A DNA stretch of 64,000 nucleotides, from positions 1-64,000 of the forward strand of contig NZ_AZEF01000013.1 in NCBI RefSeq assembly GCF_001434915.1, in the 5' to 3' direction. Position 1 is the stretch's first letter, and each line of letters starts with the position of its first letter. Both the position numbers and the translations under genes were made by a program. Below, piece after piece: positions 18,824-27,018 of the stretch. The notes below the pieces were generated by a model that saw nothing but the letters and a program-made list of their open reading frames with translations, had not been told where the DNA came from and searched no databases. Origin of the DNA: Liquorilactobacillus capillatus DSM 19910 (GTDB lineage: Bacteria > Bacillota > Bacilli > Lactobacillales > Lactobacillaceae).

Positions 18824-18919
18824 TATTAAATCAGAAAAGGTGAAAACTCATTAGTAAATACAAGAACAAGAGGGTTTCTATTGTCAGCATTAAGCTGATT
18901 AAAAAAGGAAGTTTTTTAT

Positions 18920-19324
18920 ATGAAAAGCGCAAATGTACGACATCCCAGGCGGCTTATGGCCTATTTTCATCATTTATCGAGGATAAAGCCAGTGAGCAGT
19001 TAGTGGTAGGCGGCACTTAATGCCAAAGGAGAACCAGTTAATATTTCAATAGTTCATATTGTAACGATTTTGAGTTCAAGGGCTATATCACATGATGTAG
19101 TTAGAAATGCAATTTTGTCCAATGCTCCCAGTATTATTGTTGCTCATAATCATCCAAGTGGAGATATTACACCCTCTAAAGCAGATATTAGTTTCACACA
19201 AGAGCTTTATAAGGTTTGTGAGTTATTACAAATTAAGCTATTAGAGCACCTTATCATAGGTTTTGGTGGAAGTTATCTTTCAATGAAATCAAAAGACATT
19301 TTTGGGGCAGCAAGCAATGAATGA
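18920..19324 (+). pseudogene. Frameshifted RadC/JAB-domain remnant
   Basis: The 3' part from about 19016 reads as a RadC-family JAB metalloprotease-like domain (ISIVHIVTILSSRAISHDVV, then the metal motif AHNHPSGD and a typical C-terminus). The expected upstream residues (SSFIEDKASEQLVVGG) are found in another frame at about 18970-19014 and end in a stop. An ATG with AAAGGAAG begins the region in a third frame. At least one frameshift therefore breaks the gene and the N-terminal domain is missing. RadC-like genes are common in mobile elements. The short TTG-started ORF from 19070 is the surviving fragment. Confidence 0.75.
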
Positions 19325-19637
19325 GATGGGTATTTTTTATACTCAAAAAGTTAAAGAAACAGTACCTAGAGAATTACAGGCGGTTTGTTGGCAACTGCTC
19401 AATAAAAGACGACGTAATAGTCAAGTGCTTGCTTTAGTTCAAAGATTTGAATTTACAATTCAGAGCCAGCAGCTGTTTTTAAAGTATGAAGATAAAAATT
19501 ACAGTAAAGTATTTGAAATCAAAAATTATAAGCATTTGTTTGAAGGAACGCTATGGGTGATTGTTCAGTCTGACAGGGCAACGATGATTTTCCCAGAGGA
19601 AATCAATGAGGAGAAGAGCGAAGATGAAATTCTATAA
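19320..19637 (+). CDS. DUF960 family protein of the SCC core
   Basis: About 105 residues from the ATG at 19320 (MNEMGIFYTQ). The features ETVPRELQAVCWQLL, then a hydrophobic FEFTIQSQQLFLKY strand and WVIVQSDRATMIFPEEI, match the pattern of staphylococcal DUF960 proteins, which occur downstream of ccr genes. Function is unknown even in staphylococci. The next gene starts within its end. An upstream start at 19302 is possible but overlaps the radC remnant. Confidence 0.65.
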   Translation, partial: NEMGIFYTQKVKETVPRELQAVCWQLLNKRRRNSQVLALVQRFEFTIQSQQLFLKYEDKNYSKVFEIKNYKHLFEGTLWVIVQSDRATMIFPEEINEEKSEDEIL

Positions 19638-19926
19638 ACATCAAGCGGAAATGATAATTGTTCAACAGTTAAGTTCTTTGTTGAATCGCAAAGTAAAAAA
19701 TGAAGAACTTGTACCTGAAACATATTTTTTACACAAGGATGAAATGATTCAAGTACCAACAATTGATGAAAAGCCATTGCCGCAAAAGGTAATGGCTTAT
19801 TTTTATGGTTGTGAAAGTTATATTGGTTTTTTGATAACCGACTTGCAACAGCAGAAATTGCTAGCATGGGGGATTTTGGATAGCAATAATCAACTAGTTA
19901 GGGGGAGGGGAGGTCAAAATGAGTAA
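19621..19926 (+). CDS. Possible DUF950/SAUGI-like protein (uracil-DNA glycosylase inhibitor family)
   Basis: 101 residues from the ATG at 19621 (GAGGAGAAGAGCGAAG upstream). The layout resembles SAUGI, the DUF950 uracil-DNA glycosylase inhibitor encoded beside DUF960 in SCC elements. It has an N-terminal helix, a YIGFLITDLQQQKLLAWGIL pair of strands like the staphylococcal YPFILYYQKQLIAIGYI, and a terminal GGQ. Identity is low, so the assignment rests on pattern plus position after DUF960. If right, it could protect uracil-containing replication intermediates. Confidence 0.5.
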   Translation, partial: KMKFYKHQAEMIIVQQLSSLLNRKVKNEELVPETYFLHKDEMIQVPTIDEKPLPQKVMAYFYGCESYIGFLITDLQQQKLLAWGILDSNNQLVRGRGGQNE

Positions 19927-19999
19927 GTGGATTGAAGTAGCGCTACGAGTAATTATCTCAGCCGCTGCGACAGTTATTAAAGAAATGAAAGGCAAATAA
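19919..19999 (+). CDS. 26-residue amphipathic peptide
   Basis: GGGGAGGGGAGGTCAAA, a very strong ribosome site, precedes an ATG for a peptide beginning MSKWIEVALRVII and ending KEMKGK. Hydrophobic residues fall on one helical face and the ends are charged. It overlaps the end of the DUF950-like gene by 8 bases, as in a coupled operon. It may be a membrane-active or regulatory peptide. No homolog is recognised. Confidence 0.5.
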   Translation: MSKWIEVALRVIISAAATVIKEMKGK

Positions 20000-20055
20000 T
20001 AATGGCAGAAAATGAAGTGCAGAAACATCTAAAAAGAAACTAAGTTTGCGAATAC

Positions 20056-20101
20056 AAAAATAAGCTTTACTAATCTTTTATAAGTAAAGCTTATTTTTTT
20101 T
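20056..20101 (+). terminator. Terminator after the small SCC-core genes
   Basis: AAATAAGCTTTACT and AGTAAAGCTTATTT form a near-perfect stem followed by a T run. A 13-codon ORF with an ATG at 20002 lies between the 26-residue peptide and this hairpin and is not counted as a gene. Confidence 0.85.
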
Positions 20102-20488
20102 AATTCTAGCATTTACGTTTACATTTTAAAGACAAAAGTTAGTGACTGGCAGGAATTGGGACAAGCGGTTGGTTATTTAATAAAGTACTGGGTAAACAAC
20201 ATTTTTTTGGTGGGCAATGACTGTGACCAAGATCATCAGAGGTATAAACTAAGTTGATAACTAGATGTAGGTGGCCCCGTATTTCTTGAATGATGGTCAT
20301 GGTATTTTGACCCAGTAGATAATTAGTAAAGATTAAAGACAGTGTATTCAGTAAACTGTCTTTTTGGGGGTGATTTTAGGTAAAATAATTATTAAAAGGA
20401 TAACAGGATATGCGCTATAATAAAATAAACATGGATTCAGTGGTAAGCTGATAGAATATGGTAATTAGTTGGAAGGATGGATTCTGTC
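20102..20488. promoter_or_regulatory. Gene-free stretch with a probable promoter for the ABC-3C operon
   Basis: No supported gene. A TATAAT hexamer at about 20415 lies some 75 bp before the first ABC-3C gene and is the likely -10 element. The -35 is not clear. Confidence 0.4.
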
Positions 20489-21532
20489 ATGAATAAAGAG
20501 GATGTTTTACGCCTTATTAATAGAAGGCTTTCACTGTGGGCACAACAAATTGAAATGTTTAGTGCAGCTAACATGCATGATGCAGCTATAGTTGCTGAGC
20601 CAATTATTGCACAATTATTGCAACAAGTTTTTAATTGGAATTTAGAAAATCTAAATGAACAGGTCCTGAATTTTCCCGGGGCTGATTTAATTGATTGCAA
20701 AAATCAGATTTTGGTTCAAGTTACTTCTACTCCATTAAATGCAAAAAAGGCGAAGAATACGTTCGAAAAGTTAAAAAAACAACCATCTTTTTCATCGTAT
20801 CGTGTTTTAATTTTTTCCTTAATTGTGGTCACACCATCATGGGCAAAAAAAGTACATTCAATTAAAAATAGCGAAAATAAAATTATATCTAAATTCGATC
20901 CAAAAAATAATTATCTTGATTTTAAACTTCTTTATGCTGAACTTGTTTCTTCTAGTCAGTTCAAATTAGATAAGCTCGAGGATATTCTCGATGTTATTAA
21001 TGAAGCTGTTAGTGAACTAGTTGCCGAGAGAAATCCATTGATCTTAGAGCAACTTATTAGTCGGCTCTCAAACGCTGATCTTAGTGTAAATCAAAGGTCA
21101 ATACGCATACCCCCCCATGCATTTCATATTCAAGAAAAAATAAAATTCAACAAGTTAGAGACATTAACAGCATTTATTCTTAAGAATACAGATTCTGAAT
21201 TATTTGACTCAATATATAAAAGTTTTTTAGAACAAGGGAAAAATGCGGATAAGACTATATTTTCATTACTTCAGGAAGGATACTTTTTTGACCAAGAAGT
21301 TATTGCAGCCCAAACTTCTGTACAAAAGTTTGGTAAACTGATTGGTTATCTCACCAAATATCTTAATACCAACGGTACAGGTTTTCGAGATGCTCTTGGT
21401 CATTCACTTGGACAGGATGAAATCGGTCGTTACATTGTAGAGATAGTAGTTGACGCTTTCAATAGATGTGAGGTTTTTGAAGAGCCACCACGCATACCTT
21501 TAGGAAAGGAGAATGTTCAACATGTTCAATAA
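20489..21532 (+). CDS. ABC-3C system component with N-terminal SMEK domain
   Basis: 347 residues. The N-terminal ~130 residues form a SMEK domain: an opening helix with W and E, then NLNEQVLNFPGADLID near 54-69 and the strand ILVQVTS near 73-79. These correspond to the conserved N, D and Q-V-T positions of this predicted restriction-endonuclease-like fold. The C-terminal part is the ABC-three-component region. In ABC-3C systems this large protein carries the effector and works with a small middle component and a DUF2326 ATPase, which are the next two genes. The ATG at 20489 is preferred because the earlier in-frame ATG at 20477 directly abuts GGAAGG. Confidence 0.8.
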   Translation: MNKEDVLRLINRRLSLWAQQIEMFSAANMHDAAIVAEPIIAQLLQQVFNWNLENLNEQVLNFPGADLIDCKNQILVQVTSTPLNAKKAKNTFEKLKKQPSFSSYRVLIFSLIVVTPSWAKKVHSIKNSENKIISKFDPKNNYLDFKLLYAELVSSSQFKLDKLEDILDVINEAVSELVAERNPLILEQLISRLSNADLSVNQRSIRIPPHAFHIQEKIKFNKLETLTAFILKNTDSELFDSIYKSFLEQGKNADKTIFSLLQEGYFFDQEVIAAQTSVQKFGKLIGYLTKYLNTNGTGFRDALGHSLGQDEIGRYIVEIVVDAFNRCEVFEEPPRIPLGKENVQHVQ

Positions 21533-21749
21533 AATTGATCCAAAATTAAGTCCATACTATGTTGGAGCATTTTCCTTGTCAATTATCCGACAATATTCTC
21601 AGTTGAGTTTTCAGGAATGGTTTGAGTTAGTTGAACAAAAAATAAGTTTTAAAATTGGTGAAAAATTATTTACTTTGTCTCTTGCTTGGCTGTATATTTT
21701 GGGACAGATTGACGAACAAGGGGGGCGGTATATTTATGTACATCATTAA
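21522..21749 (+). CDS. ABC-3C middle component
   Basis: 75 residues. Its size, the PYYVGAFSLSIIRQ start and the C-terminal ILGQIDEQGGRYIY match the small middle components of ABC-3C systems. TAGGAAAGGAGA lies 11 nt before the ATG at 21522; a second ATG at 21513 is too close to that site. It overlaps both neighbours (11 bases with the SMEK gene, 14 with the ATPase), typical of this three-gene defence unit. Confidence 0.8.
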   Translation: MFNKIDPKLSPYYVGAFSLSIIRQYSQLSFQEWFELVEQKISFKIGEKLFTLSLAWLYILGQIDEQGGRYIYVHH

Positions 21750-23481
21750 AGAGCTTAAAATTAGCATTAATAACAAGGTTATTCGTGATGTGAATTTTAT
21801 TAATGCGGCTAACCTGATTGTTGATGAAACCCCTATGCCAGATGGTGTTCCTACTAAGTCGGGTAATAATATAGGCAAGACTACTTTCTTACGTATTATT
21901 GATTTTATGCTTGGTGGTAATCGAAAAAAGTTGTTTACTAGACCCACTGACGTTTCGGAAGAGTATCTTACTAAAAATTTAGGAACTTTTAGTATGACTC
22001 TTCAAGATACCAAAACTAAAAACAGAGTTAATGTTGTACGTGGATTTAATTCTAAAGGCCATGTTTTTAGTCAAATTAATGGAAAGAATGTTTCTAACCA
22101 AACTGAATATTTGAACTATCTAGCGAATTTATTTTTTACTGATGAAATTACTTCTGATTCTTCACCATCTTATCGAGAGTTAATCGATCGAGTAGTCCGG
22201 TATAGCAGTAGAGCAGTGGAAAACACTTTTAAGTATTTACAAGGAACTCCAACTGGACGGCGTTATGAATCTATCTATCTTTATATGTTTCAAATAGATC
22301 CTGCGATTTCTACTGAGGATATTAAATCTTTAGAAGATACTAAAAGTACTTATAATCAGTTTCTAGATCAATTGACAACTAACGCTGATATTCATCAATT
22401 AGAAGCCGAAAAAGCTATACGCGAAACCGGCGTTCAAAAACTTGATCAACGTCGAAAGGATTTACTAGAAATTCCAAATTATCAAATAATCCTAGATGAA
22501 GTAATTGCTGATAAAAAGAAAATTACTAAGATTAATCAACAGCTTGCTGATGTCCGTATCAAACGAGACATCCTTAGAGAACAAAAAGAAAAATTAAATC
22601 TTGATGATAATATTGTTGATGATACTGAGCTACAGTCAATGTATGCTGATGCTAATGAGTTATTAGGTACTCTCCCAAAAGACTTCCGTGAAGTAGTTCA
22701 ATTTGTTCGTACAATGAAGATGAATCGTTACAATTTTGCTAAGAAGAATCTGTCTGACGTGTTTTTAACGATAAAATATTTAGTAAATCGTCGTGATAAG
22801 ATTTTAACTAAAATCTCTAAAAATGAACATATTTTATTACGTGGTGATGTTGGTGAAGTAACTGATATCCAAAAACTTATTAGCGAATATACCCTACAGG
22901 TGGATAAATTAGGCCGATTGACTGAGCAAATTAATCAAATAAAGCAAGCCCAAGATAAGCTAGACCAGTCGACTCAAAGGTTAGAAAGTAAAAGTTTACA
23001 ATCATATACTGCTGAGCACCTTAATAAATTTAATAGTGTATTACATGAATTTAGTACAAGTTATTTAACACCTGTTTTTCAGTACCTATATGGTAATAAC
23101 GAAAGTGCTTATATCTACGCTGAAGAAGGGAAAAGCGCTCAGGGTTCTCCTTTTTATAAACTTAAAATCTCTAATACATTAGAAGCAAATTCTTCTGGAA
23201 GTAAGCAAGCATTAACTATTGCTTTTGATATTGCTTACTTAGAATATGCTCGTTCTTCAGGAATTGCTACACCTGGGTTTGTCATTTCAGACCGAAAGGA
23301 ATTGGTAGATAATCGACAATTAATACGTTTGATAGAATATGCTAATAAGAAGCGTATTCAAGTGATCTTTCCAATATTACAGGATAAGCTATCAGATGAA
23401 AATCTGAACAATACCAATGTCCTTATTCGCCTTAGCCAAGATGATAAACTCTATCGAATTGAATTATCAGGTAATAACTAG
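21736..23481 (+). CDS. ABC-3C ATPase (DUF2326, Rad50/SMC-like)
   Basis: 581 residues. Walker A GNNIGKTT lies at 43-50 within a Rad50-like N-terminal lobe, a long coiled coil covers about 205-430, and the C-terminal lobe has the signature region SSGSKQALTIAFDIAYLEY and a Walker B/D-loop-like GFVISDRKELVDNRQL. This is the DUF2326 pattern. By family, the ATPase senses invading DNA or nucleoprotein and controls the SMEK effector. GGGGGCGG precedes the ATG. It is the last gene of the system. Confidence 0.85.
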   Translation: MYIIKELKISINNKVIRDVNFINAANLIVDETPMPDGVPTKSGNNIGKTTFLRIIDFMLGGNRKKLFTRPTDVSEEYLTKNLGTFSMTLQDTKTKNRVNVVRGFNSKGHVFSQINGKNVSNQTEYLNYLANLFFTDEITSDSSPSYRELIDRVVRYSSRAVENTFKYLQGTPTGRRYESIYLYMFQIDPAISTEDIKSLEDTKSTYNQFLDQLTTNADIHQLEAEKAIRETGVQKLDQRRKDLLEIPNYQIILDEVIADKKKITKINQQLADVRIKRDILREQKEKLNLDDNIVDDTELQSMYADANELLGTLPKDFREVVQFVRTMKMNRYNFAKKNLSDVFLTIKYLVNRRDKILTKISKNEHILLRGDVGEVTDIQKLISEYTLQVDKLGRLTEQINQIKQAQDKLDQSTQRLESKSLQSYTAEHLNKFNSVLHEFSTSYLTPVFQYLYGNNESAYIYAEEGKSAQGSPFYKLKISNTLEANSSGSKQALTIAFDIAYLEYARSSGIATPGFVISDRKELVDNRQLIRLIEYANKKRIQVIFPILQDKLSDENLNNTNVLIRLSQDDKLYRIELSGNN

Positions 23482-23752
23482 TTAATAATGACGTCTACCT
23501 TTTCCTTCTGGAGGCCTTGGATATTATTTTAATGTTTAGTATGATAGTATGTTTGTTTCTAAGTGTTAATTATTTAAAATGATGTCAGTACATTGATTGT
23601 ACGGTATTTATTGCAGCATCAATGATAATTAGAATATTGTTTGAGTGGTAGTTACTGCAGATAAAATCATGTAATTAATAATTAAAAAAAGAAATATTAA
23701 GGAAAATATTTCCTTTTTATCGTGAGGCTGACCGCCTATACTGAAATAGTAT

Positions 23753-23965
23753 GTGCATGAATGCGAGTGGCTAATTAAATACGCTTTCTTGCGTCAAAAT
23801 GAATTTAACGCATACTATGCACCAAGTGATTATGGTATCAAAAATAACGAGATTTTATGCATTAATAAATCCAAGTCGTATGACGGTTTGATGAGTAGGA
23901 GGAACAAATTTGGAATACTCGATTTTTACGATACGCGTGGCAGAAATGTTATTAATGCCAATTGA
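23753..23965 (+). CDS. Short uncertain ORF before the McrBC-like operon
   Basis: A 70-residue frame with a GTG start and no strong ribosome site, overlapping the next gene by 56 bases in another frame. Composition is coding-like in its middle (RQNEFNAYYAPSDYGIKNN), so it may be a small real gene or a fragment of a lost one. No family is recognised. Confidence 0.3.
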   Translation: MHECEWLIKYAFLRQNEFNAYYAPSDYGIKNNEILCINKSKSYDGLMSRRNKFGILDFYDTRGRNVINAN

Positions 23966-25004
23966 TTCTCAGATGTTAGCTGGGATATATGAAAAAGCAC
24001 CGAAAAAGAAAATGGCTAGTGTTGCAAAAAAAATTCCTGATCGGATGCGAGAAAAAATTATTGGTAATCTCTTGGATCGTGGGAACGTTGCTTATACAGT
24101 TTCTCAGATTATAAATGGGAAGGTAGATCGATTCTATAAAATAAATAATTTTAATATCATAATAAAAGATATTTCTTATTCTGGACTTCAAGAGCTTATA
24201 CAACATCATGATTCCAAAGCGGGAGCTATTTTACTTACGATGCTAAAGAATTATAAAAATAAGGCTATTGAAGTGTATATTGGTGATGCGGTAACCAACA
24301 TTGAAGATTGGCATGAAGCATGGAAGGAAATTGATTGGTCTGTAAACAATAAACCATCGATATCTCAAGATAATTTAGTAGAGGATAAATTAAACAGTGA
24401 AATTATAAGATTGACCAAGGCCAACTCAAAATTAAAAGAGAAATTTAATCAAGCGAAAAAGCAACATAATAACGAAATAGAGCAGTTAACTAATAAATTT
24501 AAAAAGCAACTAACTGAACAAGCTGAATTTGCAATTAAAGAACGAAAACAAAAAATAGATGAAATAGAAAGAAAATATGGTGATGTTAGTGAAACGGCAG
24601 CTAGTAAGTATGAGGCAGAAGTTAATAGATTAAACAGTGAAATGGATAGACTTAAACGAAAACTATTTCAGAAATCTGAAATGGCAGATAAATACAGTTC
24701 AATGCTGAAGTTAGTCGGAACAGCGTATATTAAAAATTTAACATTGGTTGCCGGCGAAAAGCAATTAGAGAGTTCAAATGATGAATATATTTATATTGGT
24801 GTTTCAAATACGATGGATCAATTAATGGAATGGATAAAATTTATAAAACCAGAGCGACTTGTGTTGCTACAAGAGATTACTGCAAGATATGTATGGTTAT
24901 CATTAATGGAGAGGATTCGTGAAGAAAAAATAACAACAGATGTTATTTTCTTAAGTCAGTATGAATTGATTAATGGGGGGACATATAATGTTGGCAACAA
25001 TTAA
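23910..25004 (+). CDS. Coiled-coil protein heading the McrBC-like operon
   Basis: 364 residues starting at TTG, with TAGGAGG 7 nt upstream. The N-terminal ~150 residues are a globular basic region. Residues about 160-270 are a long coiled coil rich in K, E, Q and N. The C-terminal ~90 residues are globular (PERLVLLQEITARYVWLSLM). The McrB-like gene starts inside its end (17-base overlap), so it is part of the same unit. Coiled-coil partners are known in some McrBC-related systems such as CoCoNuTs, but the domain set here is not a clear match. It could be a target sensor or scaffold. Confidence 0.7.
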   Translation: MEYSIFTIRVAEMLLMPIDSQMLAGIYEKAPKKKMASVAKKIPDRMREKIIGNLLDRGNVAYTVSQIINGKVDRFYKINNFNIIIKDISYSGLQELIQHHDSKAGAILLTMLKNYKNKAIEVYIGDAVTNIEDWHEAWKEIDWSVNNKPSISQDNLVEDKLNSEIIRLTKANSKLKEKFNQAKKQHNNEIEQLTNKFKKQLTEQAEFAIKERKQKIDEIERKYGDVSETAASKYEAEVNRLNSEMDRLKRKLFQKSEMADKYSSMLKLVGTAYIKNLTLVAGEKQLESSNDEYIYIGVSNTMDQLMEWIKFIKPERLVLLQEITARYVWLSLMERIREEKITTDVIFLSQYELINGGTYNVGNN

Positions 25005-27018
25005 TGAAGGTAAGCAAGATTTCAAAATGGTTGGTTATCTTGCTAGTAGAGATGATCTGGATATAACAGCGAAGGGGAGTTTACGCGCAAGACTATATCC
25101 AAGTACAGATTGGCCGGAATCTATAGATATTACGAATATTCCGCATCAGATGAGTATGATCATTAATAATAATTATCATATTGGTTTCACTGATGATGAG
25201 TCTAGTTCTGACCCCGAACAACGCAAAGACATTGCATTCGATTATCTGAAGAATAAGTGGTTTGTTACCACCCCAAGCTTTAACTATAGTGATTCTGGAG
25301 ATCGTTTATTTTTAAATGCGTTTGACGTAGAAGTACTACCGCAAAATCCAGGGACCGAGCCCAGTCAAGTTTGGTTTACACGCATTCCACAGTTTAGTGT
25401 AGTCGATGAATATAATAGGCCAAACAATCAATACGAATTTGAAGATGCGTTACTGAAGGGGAAGGTTCTTGGAAATGTTGTTCCGTGGCCGGCCGATGCC
25501 AGTGAAGCTCCTAGAAGTGTCATTTGGAAAAACAGTGATGTTGAAATGTCTTTTTATGTTGGTATTGAAAAACAAGAAAAGACCACTAGAGGCTTTGCAT
25601 ACTTTCCGAAAAACGGTGAAAAAATAAGACGTGTTGGAATTACTGTAGATGATACGGATTGGCTCAGTAATTTATTGACACTTCGAGGTAAAGATGTTAT
25701 GTATGTTCCTCAAGATATTGTTCTGAGATATGAGAAGCGTGCATCTGAATTTCATCCTCAACGAGTTACTAATACTGAAACCAATATAACTGACAAACAA
25801 TCCGAGAACATCACTATTAGTGAAGACAATGTGGAGGAAGCAAAAATTGGTAAGCAAGTAACTAAGTTGGACGATACTATAATGAAGTCAACGGTTAAGT
25901 CAGATTTAAATAATTCTAAGCAGTCAAGGTTTATTCAACGTTTTATTCAGCAAACAGATCGAATGGGTTTGCACTATAATGTGAAAGACTTGATTAATTT
26001 CCATACTGCGATGGAAAGCAATGGATTGGTGATTTTGTCCGGTTTGAGTGGTACAGGAAAATCAAAATTAGTAAGTGCCTATGCAACTACCTTAGGAATT
26101 GCTGATCAAAAAACTTTATCTGCTCGTTTGTGCTTTGTGCCAGTCCGGCCGTTTTGGGCAGATGATTCTGATTTACTAGGTTATGCTGATACGGTAAATA
26201 GTGTTTATCGTCCAGGGGACAGTAGACTTGTAGAAACATTATTAGCTGCAGATAAAGATCCCAATAACCTGTATATTGTTGTCTTTGATGAGATGAATTT
26301 AGCACGAGTTGAACACTATTTCTCGCAGTTTTTGTCGGTTCTTGAGCTTTCTTCTGATAGCAGGTATGTTCAGTTATATAATCCACAACTTAGCAATAGA
26401 CTATATAACCAAGAAACATACCCGTCCCGTATAAAAGTTGGAAGTAATGTTCTTTTTGTGGGAACGGTGAATACAGATGAGTCAACTTTTCAATTTTCTG
26501 ATAAGGTCCTTGATCGTTCTAACGTTATCTCTTTGCACATAGTACCGTTTAATCAGAATTTCAAGAATGCTCCCGCTTCGGAGAATGAAGATTCTATGGA
26601 TACTATGAAAATGAGCACTGAAGATTATTTCAACTTAGTGGATAAAAATAACGCAAAACCGTTAACTTCTGAAGAAAAATCATTGCTTTGGGATATCCAT
26701 AGTGCATTGAACTCAAAAGATCGGAACCTTGGTATTGGCTGGCGAATTGTACAGCAAATCGAAAGCTTTCTCATTTCTTTACCGGATATCGAAAACGGTG
26801 TATCACGCGGTGAAGCGTTTGATCTGCAGTTAGTTCAACGTGTATTGACTAAAGTTCGAGGTTCAGAGGAATTATTACGTGATCTAATTGAAAATGGGGA
26901 TGATGGTATTTTAGTTAAAATTTTCGATAATAATAAAACGATTTCAAAGTTTACTGAATCACGTCAGATAGTCCAACAAAAAGCTCGGGAGTTGAAATTA
27001 TATGGGTTTACAATGTAA
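24988..27018 (+). CDS. McrB-like AAA+ motor of a type IV-like restriction system
   Basis: 676 residues. The N-terminal ~310 residues have no recognised fold and should hold the recognition domain. The AAA+ motor follows: Walker A GLSGTGKS at 352-359, Walker B VVFDEMNLAR near 431, and the FVGTVNTDEST sensor-1 region near 480. The DEMN form of Walker B and VxGTxN are typical of McrB-type GTPases/ATPases. The ATG at 24988 follows GGGGGGACATATA. It overlaps both neighbours by 17 bases. With the next gene it should translocate on and cut foreign, possibly modified, DNA. Confidence 0.85.
   Translation: MLATINEGKQDFKMVGYLASRDDLDITAKGSLRARLYPSTDWPESIDITNIPHQMSMIINNNYHIGFTDDESSSDPEQRKDIAFDYLKNKWFVTTPSFNYSDSGDRLFLNAFDVEVLPQNPGTEPSQVWFTRIPQFSVVDEYNRPNNQYEFEDALLKGKVLGNVVPWPADASEAPRSVIWKNSDVEMSFYVGIEKQEKTTRGFAYFPKNGEKIRRVGITVDDTDWLSNLLTLRGKDVMYVPQDIVLRYEKRASEFHPQRVTNTETNITDKQSENITISEDNVEEAKIGKQVTKLDDTIMKSTVKSDLNNSKQSRFIQRFIQQTDRMGLHYNVKDLINFHTAMESNGLVILSGLSGTGKSKLVSAYATTLGIADQKTLSARLCFVPVRPFWADDSDLLGYADTVNSVYRPGDSRLVETLLAADKDPNNLYIVVFDEMNLARVEHYFSQFLSVLELSSDSRYVQLYNPQLSNRLYNQETYPSRIKVGSNVLFVGTVNTDESTFQFSDKVLDRSNVISLHIVPFNQNFKNAPASENEDSMDTMKMSTEDYFNLVDKNNAKPLTSEEKSLLWDIHSALNSKDRNLGIGWRIVQQIESFLISLPDIENGVSRGEAFDLQLVQRVLTKVRGSEELLRDLIENGDDGILVKIFDNNKTISKFTESRQIVQQKARELKLYGFTM

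Noticed and set aside
20002-20043. 13-codon ORF after the 26-residue peptide
   Set aside because: Too short and without a clear ribosome site or motif; ends just before a terminator. Possibly a remnant of a lost SCC-core gene but not supportable.
24210-24640. Idea that the coiled-coil gene is a classic CoCoNuT subunit
   Set aside because: Known CoCoNuT genes carry the coiled coil together with specific helicase, nuclease or TerY-type parts; these are not visible here, so only a distant resemblance is claimed.
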